Of a stretch of DNA of 64,000 nt, positions 8,765-18,627 are shown piece after piece. Numbering within the stretch: the first letter of the stretch is position 1; the number at the start of each line of letters is the position of its first letter. The DNA comes from Paenibacillus etheri (GTDB lineage: Bacteria > Bacillota > Bacilli > Paenibacillales > Paenibacillaceae), in NCBI RefSeq assembly GCF_001012825.1, contig NZ_LCZJ02000037.1:513637-577636 (forward strand). The letters run 5' to 3'. The translations under genes were made by a program, and so were the position numbers. The notes under the pieces were generated by a model. It had not been told where the DNA came from. It saw nothing but the letters and a program-made list of their open reading frames with translations, and did not search any database.

Positions 8765-10018
8765 GTGAAGCGTTCAGCTGCGATTGGTTGGGCGCTGCCT
8801 CTTCTAACAGGCTTGTCGATGCTGGTTACTGGAATGATGGAGTCCATGAAAGGTTTTTTGCCGGACTTCTTTCTGAACGAATACCAGTTTGACGCGCAAA
8901 CTAGCGGGCTAATCTTTGCGTTTAGCTCCGCTGGATTGCTGGGGGCCAATGTGCTTGCCGGCCGTGTAACGGCATTGTGGGGATGGCAGAGAGCCTTTAG
9001 TATACATCAAGTGATCTTTGCAGCAGGCATGGCCCTATTGGCACTGCTGTCCGCTTCTTCTGCAGCAGCATGGTGCGGACTGTTCCTTATGACGGGTTAT
9101 GCCAACGGAATCGTCGGTATGGTGTGCAACGTAGCGCTGCCGCTCGCTTCACCGGAGCGAGCGGGACAATTGCTGGGACGGCTACATTTTATGATGGGCT
9201 GCGGCTTTATGATTGGACCGCTTGCGCTTGAGTTGACCGTAAGCGGGAAGTCCACTGCGCAGGCTGCTGTGACTTGGCCGCTGATCCTGTTCGCTTTTGC
9301 CGTATTCGGCGCGCTGCTCGCCTTTGCCGGGAGTAGGCTTGCCTGGCCAAGCGTGGGGAGCAAGCCCGGGAGGAACGAGCTCGCGGGGAAGACTAAGGGC
9401 GAGGCTCCGCCTGTGCAACGGATTAATAGCGGTTCCGTTCTGCCGCTTGCCTGCTTCGGACTTCTGTACTTTTGTTATGTTGGAGCGGAGGTTGGCCTTA
9501 CGGTGTGGTATCGCCCCTTGCTCCTCCAACAATATGGCTTAGAGCCCTCCCTTGCAACGCTGCTGTACTCGGTCGCGTTTGCCGGCTTAACGGCGCTGCG
9601 GCTTGGTGTCAGCCGCAGCGTGAAGCGATGGGGCTACAGCGGCGTTCTCATCCGATGTGCGACGCTTGCTATCCTGTGCCTGATATGGGGAAGCTTTGTC
9701 CCGGGCGTGCTTGGCGCTTTCGGATACGCGGTGTTTTTAATAGCGATTGCGATGATTTTTCCTACCATGACTGCGCTGGCTGTTCATTATTGGGGAGAGC
9801 TTGCAGCTTCGCGCATGGGCTTGTTTTTTGCTTGCGGCTTCGCGGGAGGAGCTTGCTCCACCTGGCTTATTGGTGCGCTGCAGCAGTCCGCCTCGTTCAG
9901 CCACGCCATTATGGTGGTAACGGGTTTGTTTCTTTTATTTACAGCGGCATTGTTCGGGGTGCTGCGTATTCAATCTATCGATAGGAGAGTGGCCAATGAA
10001 ATTACATCATCTGTTTAG
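8765..10018 (+). CDS. MFS transporter
   Basis: A 417-residue major facilitator with about 12 predicted helices. The start is GTG, 3 bases after the binding-protein stop codon. The substrate is unknown. It sits between the importer and glpP, and its 3' end overlaps glpP by 23 bases, so it belongs to the same operon. It could export the dephosphorylated product or import a related solute. No resistance-type motif decides between these. Confidence 0.85.
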   Translation: MKRSAAIGWALPLLTGLSMLVTGMMESMKGFLPDFFLNEYQFDAQTSGLIFAFSSAGLLGANVLAGRVTALWGWQRAFSIHQVIFAAGMALLALLSASSAAAWCGLFLMTGYANGIVGMVCNVALPLASPERAGQLLGRLHFMMGCGFMIGPLALELTVSGKSTAQAAVTWPLILFAFAVFGALLAFAGSRLAWPSVGSKPGRNELAGKTKGEAPPVQRINSGSVLPLACFGLLYFCYVGAEVGLTVWYRPLLLQQYGLEPSLATLLYSVAFAGLTALRLGVSRSVKRWGYSGVLIRCATLAILCLIWGSFVPGVLGAFGYAVFLIAIAMIFPTMTALAVHYWGELAASRMGLFFACGFAGGACSTWLIGALQQSASFSHAIMVVTGLFLLFTAALFGVLRIQSIDRRVANEITSSV

Positions 10019-10592
10019 CCCTTTTACGGTTATTGCGGCGGTCAAGACAGAGCTGGATATGGCGAGAGCCGAGCGCATGGGCGTGAGTAATGTGTTTCTG
10101 GTTCGATCATCGTTGAGCGAATTAAAGGTGTACAGCAAGCAAGCGGAAAAAAGCGGCATGCGCTTATTCGTCTATTTCGATATGATCCGCGGATTGTCAC
10201 AGGATAAGGAAGCCGTTCAATTTCTGCTGAATGAGGTCGCCGTCTGTGGAATTGTGAGCAACAAGGCTCATGTGGTCAAAGAAGCGAAGAGACTCGGCGT
10301 ATTCGGCATATTAACGATGTTCCTACTCGATAGCTATTCACTTGAGCTAAGCGACAAGGTGATTAACGGTTTGCAGCCGGACGCCATTAACATCGCTCCA
10401 GGCAACTTGCCGAAGAACGTCCGCGAGCTGTCCGAGCAATACGATGTGCCCATTATCGCGAGCGGACTCATTACGTTGCCTGAGGAAGTCGGGAAGCTAT
10501 ATGAAGCTGGCGCTTGTGCGGTGTCGACCAGCCAATCAGAGCTCTGGTCGATTGAATGGAAGATGCTGGAGCAGGAACACCATGCCCCATAA
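9996..10592 (+). CDS. glpP: GlpP-type glycerol-3-phosphate responsive antiterminator
   Basis: A 198-residue TIM-barrel-like regulator of the GlpP family. In B. subtilis GlpP binds glycerol-3-phosphate and prevents termination in glp leader mRNAs. Conserved stretches are GIVSNKAHVVKEAKRLG, DAINIAPGNLPK and PIIASGLI near the C-terminus. It overlaps the MFS gene by 23 bases and the phosphatase by 11, so all are co-translated. It is not next to glpF, glpK or glpD here, which is unusual. Its target may be the hairpin at 5600-5652. Confidence 0.85.
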   Translation: MKLHHLFSPFTVIAAVKTELDMARAERMGVSNVFLVRSSLSELKVYSKQAEKSGMRLFVYFDMIRGLSQDKEAVQFLLNEVAVCGIVSNKAHVVKEAKRLGVFGILTMFLLDSYSLELSDKVINGLQPDAINIAPGNLPKNVRELSEQYDVPIIASGLITLPEEVGKLYEAGACAVSTSQSELWSIEWKMLEQEHHAP

Positions 10593-12156
10593 CGATGATA
10601 CCATTACATTGCTGTACACCAGCGATATGCATGGGCATTGGACGCGCGCTGACGGTCAGTCGGACGGGTCGCTCGCTTGCGCCGCCCAATATGCCGCGAA
10701 CATTAGGAATTCACATAAGCATGTATGGATGATCGACAATGGCGACTTGCTGCAAGGCACGCCGCTTGCGAGTCATGTCGCTCAGAATGAAGGAGAATGC
10801 GGAGCGGAGATGGTTGGTAATCTGCTTCGGGCAAGCGGAGTGGATATGGCGGTGCCCGGCAATCATGATTTTGACTACGGCATTCCTTATTTGAAGGGTG
10901 TCATCGCGTCATCCTCCTGCGTGTGGTTGGCCGCCAATGTTCGCCATCGTTCGGGGAAAAGGCTGGCGGAGTCTTGTCATATCGCGGAATTCGGAGCTAG
11001 GCGGATCGCTTTCATCGGCGTTACGACGCGGGTTCCGGCATGGCAATACCCGGATCGGCTGGAGGGCTGGGAGTGGCATGACGAAGTATTGACGGTCAAG
11101 GCAATCGTAGATCATATTCGTTCCAACGTTGATGCTATCGTTGTATGCTATCACGGCGGAGTGGAGCGGGAAGGCGCGCCGGATCAAGAGAATGCCGCGC
11201 TTCGCATGGCGCGCGAAGTGGAAGGAATCGATGTGCTGCTGACGGGCCATCAGCATGACCGCTTTGTTCGGCGGGAGGGGAAGACGCTGATGCTGCAGCC
11301 TGGCTCACACGGTACCGACATAGGGGAAGTTACACTTACATTTTTGACTGGGGAAGATTCGAAAGAGATGGTGTCGGAAGGACGGATTACGGATATAACC
11401 GGGCAAGAGGAGTCTGCGGAGGTAGTGGCAGAAGTGCTAAAGGTCCGCGACAGAGCAGAAGCGGGGCTTGGCAAGGTGTTATGTCTGTGCGATTCGCGCT
11501 TCCAGCTCCATGATTGGCACGACTTGACGTGCAGCGAGCATCCCATTGTGGAGTGGATGCACCGGGTGCAGTTGAAGGAGAGCCGCGCGCAGCTGTCTGC
11601 TGTAGCCTATGCGGGCGAGAAGCAGTTGAAGCTTTCATCGGGACAATTGACGCGAGGGGACATCCAGCGGATATTTCCGTATATGGATTCTCTCAGCGTG
11701 TTTGAAATAAAGGGCGCGGAGCTGCTCTCTGCTCTGGAAGTCAGCGCCTCCTGGTATGATGACAAATCGCAGGAGCCGCACGCCGATTGGCTTAAGCCAC
11801 AGCTTCTGCTGTACCAGTTCATCATGTTTGAAGGCGTTCGGTACACGATCGATTTGTCGCGGCCCATTGGATCGCGTCTTCGTGCATGTCACTATCAGGG
11901 ACAAGCGGTATGGCATGCCGATTCCTTTACGATTGTGATGACCGACTACTTGGCCGGGCAGGCTTCCCGGTATCCCATGCTTCGTAGAATGAAGAGGCTG
12001 TACGGGATTGAGGAGCCGCTTGCTCGGCTGTTGGAGAGTAACGCCGGCTCACAGTGCATGCTGCGGATCGATTATACGTCAAACTGGGAGATTATAGGGG
12101 GGAATGTGGATGTCGATTCACTTAACGAGGAAGAAGCCCAAGGCGGCGGCCTTTGA
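10582..12156 (+). CDS. 5'-nucleotidase / metallophosphatase family protein, cytosolic
   Basis: A 524-residue protein of the UshA/YfkN-like class: calcineurin-like metallophosphatase plus C-terminal 5'-nucleotidase domain. Metal ligands are visible in DMHGH (near residue 14), DNGDLLQG, GNHDFDYG and GHQHD. Residues around 330-480 form the second domain. There is no signal peptide, so it acts in the cytosol, unlike most UshA homologues. The ATG at 10582 was chosen because it overlaps the glpP stop; a longer frame from 10444 lies inside glpP and lacks homology. It probably removes phosphate from an imported compound. Confidence 0.82.
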   Translation: MPHNDDTITLLYTSDMHGHWTRADGQSDGSLACAAQYAANIRNSHKHVWMIDNGDLLQGTPLASHVAQNEGECGAEMVGNLLRASGVDMAVPGNHDFDYGIPYLKGVIASSSCVWLAANVRHRSGKRLAESCHIAEFGARRIAFIGVTTRVPAWQYPDRLEGWEWHDEVLTVKAIVDHIRSNVDAIVVCYHGGVEREGAPDQENAALRMAREVEGIDVLLTGHQHDRFVRREGKTLMLQPGSHGTDIGEVTLTFLTGEDSKEMVSEGRITDITGQEESAEVVAEVLKVRDRAEAGLGKVLCLCDSRFQLHDWHDLTCSEHPIVEWMHRVQLKESRAQLSAVAYAGEKQLKLSSGQLTRGDIQRIFPYMDSLSVFEIKGAELLSALEVSASWYDDKSQEPHADWLKPQLLLYQFIMFEGVRYTIDLSRPIGSRLRACHYQGQAVWHADSFTIVMTDYLAGQASRYPMLRRMKRLYGIEEPLARLLESNAGSQCMLRIDYTSNWEIIGGNVDVDSLNEEEAQGGGL

Positions 12157-12934
12157 TATGGATGGGACGCTGCTGCGTTCAGACGGAACCTTGTCGGCGC
12201 GCACCGAGCTAGCGCTTCGAGCATACAGCGCTAGCGGCGGCATCATCATCATAGCGACTGGAAGACCACCGCGGCTGGTGCTCCCGTTATTTCCGCAATT
12301 GGCGGTAGCGGACTATTTCATCTATAACAATGGAGCAGTTGTGGTCAATACCGGGGGTGACTGGCGTGTAGAGCGGCCCATCTCTAACGATACAGCGTAT
12401 CGGTTCCATCGGCATGTACTGAACCATCATGCGGATGGCATTTGTATATGGGAGGTGGCCGACCGCTGGCATGCCAACCGTCCGCTCTACGAGGAGGAAA
12501 AAGCATATTTCCTAGGGCCCGCTGATCAATTGGACCCCATTATTTTATCGGAACAGTCCATTCGGGAGCTGCAGCCGTCCAAGATGCTTCTGCCTCGCGT
12601 TTATGATATGGATAATTTGTCCGAAACCTTCCAAAACGAGCTGAATGTATACAGGCTGTCCAGCGCACCTTGTGTGGAGATGGCTCCAAGAACGATCAGC
12701 AAGGCGTCCGGCGTTGAAGGAATCGCGCTTAGGCATGGATTATCCAGCGGGGAGATCGGATCGTTCGGCGATGACTATAACGACATGGCGATGTTCCGAT
12801 ATTGCGGTCATTCGGTTGCTATGCACAACGCCATTCCTGAGCTGGCTTCCATTGCGACGGATACTACGGCGAGCAACGACGAGGATGGCGTCGCGATGAA
12901 GCTGGAACAGTGGCTGCAGGATAGCGAAGGGTAA
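12110..12934 (+). CDS. HAD-superfamily Cof-type phosphatase
   Basis: A 274-residue Cof/HAD-IIB hydrolase. Motif I is FDMDGTLL (residues 15-22), motif II is the Thr in IATGRPP, a Lys follows in ISKASGVEG, and motif IV is FGDDYNDMAMF. The second ATG (12110) is preferred because GGGGGG lies 7 bases upstream; the ATG at 12104 would be only 1 base away. It overlaps the previous gene. Cof proteins dephosphorylate sugar phosphates or cofactors. With the metallophosphatase it gives this uptake operon two phosphatases. Confidence 0.85.
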   Translation: MSIHLTRKKPKAAAFDMDGTLLRSDGTLSARTELALRAYSASGGIIIIATGRPPRLVLPLFPQLAVADYFIYNNGAVVVNTGGDWRVERPISNDTAYRFHRHVLNHHADGICIWEVADRWHANRPLYEEEKAYFLGPADQLDPIILSEQSIRELQPSKMLLPRVYDMDNLSETFQNELNVYRLSSAPCVEMAPRTISKASGVEGIALRHGLSSGEIGSFGDDYNDMAMFRYCGHSVAMHNAIPELASIATDTTASNDEDGVAMKLEQWLQDSEG

Positions 12935-13080
12935 GCAAGATAAGTTCAGTTTAAGTTGATCCTGCGGTACGGTCCAATATAGGTAAATGTTACGTCTCAT
13001 GATGATATAACGACGGTTAACGAAAAAACGAAGGCAAATGAAAAGATGCGCGAAGCCCTTGCGTGCGCTCGAAGCGGGGC

Positions 13081-13269
13081 AAATTCGTCACGGTACAATA
13101 TGACCCCGCCATGGACCAAACAAAGGGGTCGGTTAAAGGAGACGCTTCAATAAAGACCGCCTCCATCTTCCTTGTCGCTATTGTTTCCATCTTTATTTTC
13201 TATGCCAATACGATCTTTATTAAACGCCGTAGCAAAGAAATTGGGCTATTCCAATTAATAGGGATGATT
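13081..13269 (+). pseudogene. BceB-type ABC permease fragment
   Basis: Only about 63 codons survive. They match the N-terminal part of BceB/FtsX-like bacitracin-type permeases: VQYDPAMDQTKGSVKGD, then a membrane helix, then KRRSKEIGLFQLIGM. The signal start, the rest of the protein (normally above 600 residues) and the partner ATPase are missing. It is a remnant of a peptide-antibiotic detoxification module. Confidence 0.7.
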
Positions 13270-13289
13270 TGGGATTGTTCATATGCACA

Positions 13290-13342
13290 AACGAAGACGG
13301 CCGAAGTCACCTATTCGGTGTTACCGCCGCCTTCGTTATTTT
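13290..13342. terminator. bidirectional terminator-like hairpin
   Basis: ACGAAGACGGC (13291-13301) pairs with GCCGCCTTCGT (13326-13336) with one mismatch. An inner CACC/GGTG pair lies in the loop and TTATTTTC follows. On the other strand TTTG follows. It lies between the BceB remnant and the minus-strand reductase remnant and could serve both. Confidence 0.6.
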
Positions 13343-13397
13343 CATTAATCAGAGACGTGGCAGGGTACACCAGTCCATCCACATCAACCTTTACTGC

Positions 13398-13803
13398 TCC
13401 ACTGTTTTGAAATAGCGATTGATCTTGTTCAATTTCTCCTTATGTTCCCCCTTTGGACTCTCCATATTACCAAACTCAAAGAACTTCACCTTTTTGATCC
13501 CTAACAAAATTAAGCAGTGCTTTGCCCCTTAAGAAGTCCCTCTGGTAACATTTTGCCCGTTTCCTTGTACGCAACACCGAAAAAAAAACATCTGATCTAT
13601 ATATCCCATCAGCATAGCCGGTGGACGTCCCCACCAAATCGGATATACAAAGACAATTATATCAGCCCAAATCAGCTGTTCCCTGTTCCTAGCAAAGTCC
13701 GGGTCACTATGCATATCTCTTCTACGTTTCTGTTTATAAAACACTAGGATCGGATTAAAGCCCACGTCATATAAATCCTGTACCTTAAGTATTCTCCTGG
13801 CTA
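13398..13803 (-). pseudogene. flavodoxin-fold NAD(P)H:quinone reductase remnant
   Basis: Read on the minus strand, pieces of an NQO/YwrO-type FMN reductase appear in order across several frames. VQDLYDVGFNPIL comes first, then REQLIWADIIVFVYPIWWG with PPAMLMGYIDQMFF. After a shift in a poly-T run comes GVAYKETGKMLPEGLLKGQ. After further stops comes EFGNMESPKGEHKEKLNKI, ending at 13398. At least two frameshifts and a missing N-terminus show it is dead. It lies divergent to a MarR-type remnant, the usual arrangement for such reductases. Confidence 0.75.
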
Positions 13804-13860
13804 TCGCGAATGACTTCCTCTAAAATGCATAACTTGAATTTAGTTTTAAAAAGATAATTG

Positions 13861-13879
13861 TATTATGATAATCATTTTG
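13861..13879. promoter_or_regulatory. Fur-box-like sequence
   Basis: TATTATGATAATCATTTTG matches the 19-base Fur consensus GATAATGATAATCATTATC at 15 positions. It lies between the two divergent remnants at 13398-13803 and 13906-14140. The region is AT-rich, so chance resemblance is possible. Confidence 0.4.
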
Positions 13880-13905
13880 CTATCGTTTCATATAGAGGTG
13901 ATTTT

Positions 13906-14140
13906 ATGGACAAGAATTTCACGGCTACTTCATCAAGTAACCAGTGAGATAACCAAAGATACGAAATCCGAAGCGATACACCTCTTCAACATTAAAATCC
14001 TTGAATACATTGCAGTCAGTCAACCTGTAACCACCAGTGAAATCAGAGTGAACGTATGCTGATGTCCATGCCCAACACGAGCCGTGAACTGAGAAAATTA
14101 AGCGAGAAGCAACTATGTGAGAAGATTAATACTTTATACT
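13906..14140 (+). pseudogene. MarR-family regulator remnant
   Basis: A RBS (AGAGGTG) and ATG at 13906 begin a broken frame. In the adjacent frame the text reads FIKQVTSEITKDTKSEAI, then HLFNIKILEYIAVSQPVTTSEI. After another shift it reads SMPNTSRELRKLSEKQLCEKI, the winged-helix part of MarR proteins. The wing and C-terminal helix are lost. It is probably the decayed regulator of the adjacent reductase remnant. Confidence 0.6.
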
Positions 14141-14192
14141 TATTTTGTAGATATTTTATGTTTTCTTATAATCAGACATGAGGTGAACGATT

Positions 14193-15938
14193 GTGATAAA
14201 AATCCCAAAGAATAAATCTTTAAAAACATCATTAATTCTAATGCTGTTTATGTTAATCACATCTTTGATCACCGTAAGTTTATTTACTTTGTATTTGAAT
14301 GCCTCTAACTCTATTAAGCAAACGCTAACCGTGACCGGAATAGACAACGCTGAAAGAATAGCTTCTGCAATTGATCCCGATGTCTATCAATCTTTTCTTG
14401 ATCATCCCGAGGTGAATGACTCATACAAGCAGATTCAGATTCAATTAAATGACTTTAGGGAAAAAATAGGAGCTCGTTACGTATATACATTGGCACTGAA
14501 TGATGACACCATTCAAGTTATGATAGAGGGAGCACCTAGTATTGCAGAAGCCAGTCCCATTGGAGAAGAAGAGAGTATTAGCCATGAAATTGTGTCCCCA
14601 GTACTACTAGGTAAGACTAGCAGTACTAAAATTGTAGAAGATCCGAAATATGGTGAGATGATGTCGGTCTTTGCACCCATTAAAGATGACGATGGGCAGG
14701 TTATGGGAATTCTTGCGATTGATATAGACGCTAATGCTGTCAAATCCGTTACGAGGGATGTTATTTCACAATCTTTTCCAATCATTATAAGTATTTTTAT
14801 CTTGCTTAATATTATTATTCTCATCATCGTCTATTATTTTCTGGGAAGGAAACTTAATCCCCTTACTAATTTGACGAAAGTATCCAATGCTGTCGCTATG
14901 GGTGATCTTGTAGTGGCTAAGACATTAATTCAAAATAATAGAATTAATTCGTCAGATGAGATAGGCCAACTCTACAAGTCATTTACTGGAATGACTGTAT
15001 CTTTAAGCGATATGATAATAAAGATACATGAAGTATCTTCAACGTTAAATCAACAAAGTACAAATTTAAATATCATTTCTGATGAAGTAAATGAGGGAAC
15101 AAGCCAGGTATCTATAACAATGGATGAAATGGCATCTGGTGCAGAATCACAAGCCAACTTAGCATCTAACCTTTCAGAAGATATCAATGAGCTTACGGAT
15201 ATTATTATGGCTACAAATAAACAAGGCCACGAGATCAAACAGTCTACGGATGTAGTCTTAAATAATACCCAAATGGGAATTCAATTATTGAACTCCTTTA
15301 TCGTGAAGATGGAAGAAATACATAGCATTGTCTCCCAATCAGTAATCGAAGTGCAAACTTTAGAATCCCAAAATAGCGAAGTGGAGACACTTGTTACATT
15401 GATACGTAGTATTTCCGAACAAACCAACTTACTAGCCTTAAATGCCGCAATAGAAGCAGCAAGAGCAGGTGAACACGGAAGAGGGTTTGCCGTTGTTGCG
15501 AGTGAAGTCAGAAAACTATCAGAACAAGTGTCTGACTCAGTAAATGGGATAACTAGTATTGTGAGTAATATTCATAACAGTTCGGATAATATGGTAAAAG
15601 TCCTTAACGTAGGCTTAGAGTTAGTTGATGAAGGACGAGTTAATATACTTAAGACAGAAGATGCCTTCCAAGATATATCGCAGGTTATATCCAATATGTA
15701 TGAGTTAGTTAACTCCATGGCAACACATTTAGTACTAATGTCCAATAAAGAAGGCCAGTTTAAAGTTTCATTCGAGGAAGTCGCTACTATATCTGAAGAA
15801 AATGCTGCGGGGATAGAGGAAGTATCGGCATCGGCACAGCAGATTAGCGCCTCCTCTGATGTAATGAAGCACTTAGTCTCTGATTTATCTGATGCTTCGC
15901 AAAAACTAAAAGAGATGATTAGTACGTATAAAGTTTAA
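14193..15938 (+). CDS. methyl-accepting chemotaxis protein
   Basis: A 581-residue transmembrane chemoreceptor. Helix 1 spans about residues 12-34, an extracellular Cache-like sensor about 40-200, helix 2 about 203-223, and a HAMP linker about 225-280. The cytoplasmic signalling hairpin has its tip [20 protein letters not shown] around residues 410-430, which binds CheA/CheW. The start is GTG with RBS GAGGTG 7 bases upstream. A strong terminator follows. The ligand cannot be told from the sequence. Confidence 0.9.
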   Translation: MIKIPKNKSLKTSLILMLFMLITSLITVSLFTLYLNASNSIKQTLTVTGIDNAERIASAIDPDVYQSFLDHPEVNDSYKQIQIQLNDFREKIGARYVYTLALNDDTIQVMIEGAPSIAEASPIGEEESISHEIVSPVLLGKTSSTKIVEDPKYGEMMSVFAPIKDDDGQVMGILAIDIDANAVKSVTRDVISQSFPIIISIFILLNIIILIIVYYFLGRKLNPLTNLTKVSNAVAMGDLVVAKTLIQNNRINSSDEIGQLYKSFTGMTVSLSDMIIKIHEVSSTLNQQSTNLNIISDEVNEGTSQVSITMDEMASGAESQANLASNLSEDINELTDIIMATNKQGHEIKQSTDVVLNNTQMGIQLLNSFIVKMEEIHSIVSQSVIEVQTLESQNSEVETLVTLIRSISEQTNLLALNAAIEAARAGEHGRGFAVVASEVRKLSEQVSDSVNGITSIVSNIHNSSDNMVKVLNVGLELVDEGRVNILKTEDAFQDISQVISNMYELVNSMATHLVLMSNKEGQFKVSFEEVATISEENAAGIEEVSASAQQISASSDVMKHLVSDLSDASQKLKEMISTYKV

Positions 15939-15970
15939 GAAAACTCTATGAAGATTGATCGCATAAATAT

Positions 15971-16020
15971 AGCCGCACAGCTTATAGGATTCTCATCCAA
16001 AGTTGTGCGGCTACTGTTTT
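15971..16020 (+). terminator. terminator of the 14193 chemoreceptor
   Basis: AGCCGCACA (15971-15979) pairs with TGTGCGGCT (16004-16012), followed by ACTGTTTTG. Confidence 0.8.
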
Positions 16021-16160
16021 GTATTTTTGAATTAGCTTTTATAACAGGATTTCTATTCATTCGTCACAAAGTTCCTTTAATCTTTCTACCAATCTCCCTC
16101 TCAAATTGATGAGCCACTCAGGTTCATTATCCCATTAATTTGGAATATCATCGCTCATGG

Positions 16161-16188
16161 AAAAGACCATCCTAGTGGATGGCCTTTT
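16161..16188 (-). terminator. terminator of the 18201 chemoreceptor gene
   Basis: Read on the minus strand, GGCCATCC-ACTA-GGATGGTC is followed by TTTTCC, 34 bases past the stop codon of the chemoreceptor gene. Confidence 0.8.
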
Positions 16189-16221
16189 ATCTCAGCACAA
16201 TCTAGCTCTTATCCCATCTTT

Positions 16222-18201
16222 CTACAGATGAAATTTGCTAACCATTTCTTTCAACTCTTCTGCCACGGAAGAGAGTGAGGTAGCAGATGAAGCAATCTCC
16301 TCCATTGCAGCCAACTGCTGCTCACTAGCTCCAGAAATTTCTTCTGCTCCAGCTGCTGTCTTCACGGAAGCTTCCTTAATCAGGATTGAAGTACTTAACA
16401 ATTGTTCAGTACTAGCAGACATTTGTTGAGAGGCTGCGGACACTTCCTGTATTTGTCCATTCAAATCTTGGATAGAATATTTAATTCTATCAAATGACTG
16501 CTCGGCCGTATGCACAACTTCCATCCCAGTCATAACTTCCTTTGTCCCCAGATCAATCGAGACCACCGCTTGATTCGTCTCATCTTGAATCGTATCAATC
16601 AGTTTAATAACTTTGGCTGCGGAATGAGATGATTGCTCGGCCAGCTTCCTCACTTCATCTGCAACGACGGCAAATCCTCGGCCATGTTCCCCTGCTCTAG
16701 CAGCCTCAATCGCCGCATTTAAGGCAAGTAGATTCGTTTGTTGAGCAATGTTTGTAATGTCCCCTGCAATTTCACCAATCTCCTCTGAACGAACCCCTAA
16801 TACTTGTATCACTTCGGAAACATGAGTGATCGTATTATGAATTCTGTCCATCTGTTGAACAGCAGTTTCCAGGGATACGCTTCCTTGTTCTGCTAACTCA
16901 GACGTATGAGCAGCAGTAGATGCTACATTCTGAGCATTGTTCGATACTTGCAGGACTCCCACAGAGAATTGCTCAATGGATTGTTCACTCTCCAGAACAC
17001 TTTTAACCTGCGTTTCTGCACTTATAGCTACTTCCTGTACAGATTCAGCGATATGCTCGGCTGCCTGACTCGTTTGCTTCGCACCGGCCTTCAACTCTTC
17101 CGAGGATGAAGCTAAGTGGTCTACCGTTTGATGAACCCCCATAATTAGAGTGGAAAGTGAATCTATCATCAGATTAAATCGAATACCTAGTTGCCCAAAC
17201 TCATCTTTATTCTTAATGATGACCCGCTCAGACAGATTACCTGTACTGATCTTTTCTGTGACTCCCATCAAAGCTTGAAGCGGCTTCATAATGGAAGCAA
17301 TTATAAATATGATCAGAGCTGCTCCTAACAATAAGGAAATCACGACGACCAGTAGTGTTGTGTTAAAGATAGGTTGGACTTCTTGTTCTATTTCTGAGTA
17401 CATCATTGTACCCGCTAGCTTCCAACCTGTTAGTTTACTTGTTTCAAAAATGGTTCGCTTCCCCTCCCCATTCTCTGTATATTCAAACTGACCTGTCTCC
17501 TGCTTAAATAAAGGATCATAAACACTACCTTTTGCTTCTACACCATTACTTAATTGCGGATGAACAATAATTTTACCCGTCTTGTCTACGATATAAGCAA
17601 ATCCTTGTTCGCCAATTGTATATTTCCCAGTCACTTCACGAAGCTTCTCAAGGCTAAGATCCATTCCAATAACACCCGATCCATCAGCTAATGCCGCTGC
17701 GATAGTAACGACAACCTCTTTCGAACTGGCATCTTCATAAGGATTCGTAAAGACAACTTGGCCTTTACTAGCCATTGCTTGTTGATACCAATCTCGTTTT
17801 CTCGGGTCGAATCCTTCAGGCAATTGACTAGCTGGAGTCGCGATATACCTGCCCGTTTTCGATCCAAAATAGGTGAACAAAACATCTGTTTGAAGATTTT
17901 GATATTGCTCAAGCTGGAGTTGTACTAGCTCCAGTTGGCTTGGTGTCTCCTCCCGTGCTTCCAGGCTTTTCGCGAGATACGTTATATGATGAATTTTAGG
18001 ACTAACCAGCTGATCAATCGTATTATTTAGAAAATGAACCGTGTCCTCCGCGCTACTAAGGATTTCATGTTCCACTTGCCCTTTGGCACTCTGATATGAA
18101 AGTACGCCAATGAATATACTTGGTACTAGTAGAACCATAGCAAACGAACCAATTAACTTTGCCCTTAACGTTCCTTTGAGCCCTCTCAACCACTTAAACA
18201 T
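16222..18201 (-). CDS. methyl-accepting chemotaxis protein, dCache type
   Basis: A 659-residue receptor of the McpB/TlpA type known in Bacilli. Helix 1 spans about residues 14-36 and a double-Cache ligand domain about 40-275, with [12 protein letters not shown] and TNPYEDASS motifs. Helix 2 is about 280-302, HAMP about 303-356, and the long signalling hairpin carries [20 protein letters not shown]. dCache receptors of this kind often sense amino acids, which is inference here. It shares only the signalling half with the 14193 receptor; the sensor domains differ. Confidence 0.9.
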   Translation of the reverse strand: MFKWLRGLKGTLRAKLIGSFAMVLLVPSIFIGVLSYQSAKGQVEHEILSSAEDTVHFLNNTIDQLVSPKIHHITYLAKSLEAREETPSQLELVQLQLEQYQNLQTDVLFTYFGSKTGRYIATPASQLPEGFDPRKRDWYQQAMASKGQVVFTNPYEDASSKEVVVTIAAALADGSGVIGMDLSLEKLREVTGKYTIGEQGFAYIVDKTGKIIVHPQLSNGVEAKGSVYDPLFKQETGQFEYTENGEGKRTIFETSKLTGWKLAGTMMYSEIEQEVQPIFNTTLLVVVISLLLGAALIIFIIASIMKPLQALMGVTEKISTGNLSERVIIKNKDEFGQLGIRFNLMIDSLSTLIMGVHQTVDHLASSSEELKAGAKQTSQAAEHIAESVQEVAISAETQVKSVLESEQSIEQFSVGVLQVSNNAQNVASTAAHTSELAEQGSVSLETAVQQMDRIHNTITHVSEVIQVLGVRSEEIGEIAGDITNIAQQTNLLALNAAIEAARAGEHGRGFAVVADEVRKLAEQSSHSAAKVIKLIDTIQDETNQAVVSIDLGTKEVMTGMEVVHTAEQSFDRIKYSIQDLNGQIQEVSAASQQMSASTEQLLSTSILIKEASVKTAAGAEEISGASEQQLAAMEEIASSATSLSSVAEELKEMVSKFHL

Positions 18202-18584
18202 AAATTTCCTTCTCCATTCTCATTTAAATTTGCCAAAAAAAGACGGTATATCTTTCACAAAGCGGCATAGGTATCCCTGAACACAGTCGCATTCCCATTG
18301 CTGCAAATGATACAGCAGCGGAAGAATCGTTATGTATTGAAGCGAGGTATTGCATTCCAAAATCGTCTAAGCAATCCTAATCCTCTGGTGGGCTAATCGC
18401 TGTAAAGTATGTATTCATCCTGCATATTTCAATTCTTTCTTAATTCTGTTTAACCTCACTATCTTTAATGACATTTTTCACCCTTCATGCGTTAAACACC
18501 TATGTGATATATTATAGATAGAAGACATTAAAAGAGTTGATGAGTAACTTTCAGAAAAGTATGAATTTTTACATAAACAAACGC
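18202..18584. other. intergenic stretch, no gene seen
   Basis: This AT-rich stretch separates the chemoreceptor from the response regulator. It should hold the chemoreceptor promoter. I see no convincing gene or RNA element in it. Confidence 0.4.
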
Positions 18585-18617
18585 AAAAAAGCATCATCAC
18601 ATAGGATGATGCTTTTT
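18585..18617. terminator. bidirectional terminator after the response regulator
   Basis: AAAGCATCATC and GATGATGCTTT form a perfect stem, with A-runs on one side and T-runs on the other. It lies 11 bases past the response-regulator stop. Confidence 0.85.
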
Positions 18618-18627
18618 CCTCACTCTT

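Noticed and set aside
10444-10581. Longer N-terminus for the metallophosphatase
   Set aside because: The extra 46 codons lie fully inside glpP in another frame and show no phosphatase-like sequence; the ATG at 10582 fits the operon overlaps.
12961-12975. Possible sixth rlmH-tail repeat (TGCGGTACGGTCC on the plus strand)
   Set aside because: It resembles the 26550 copy but has lost a base in the GAACC part and shows no E-P-Y-H-K-stop frame; it is too short to separate from chance.
18259-18380. Open plus-strand stretch (about 37 codons) between chemoreceptor and regulator
   Set aside because: It has no start codon or RBS and no recognisable family; judged to be chance.
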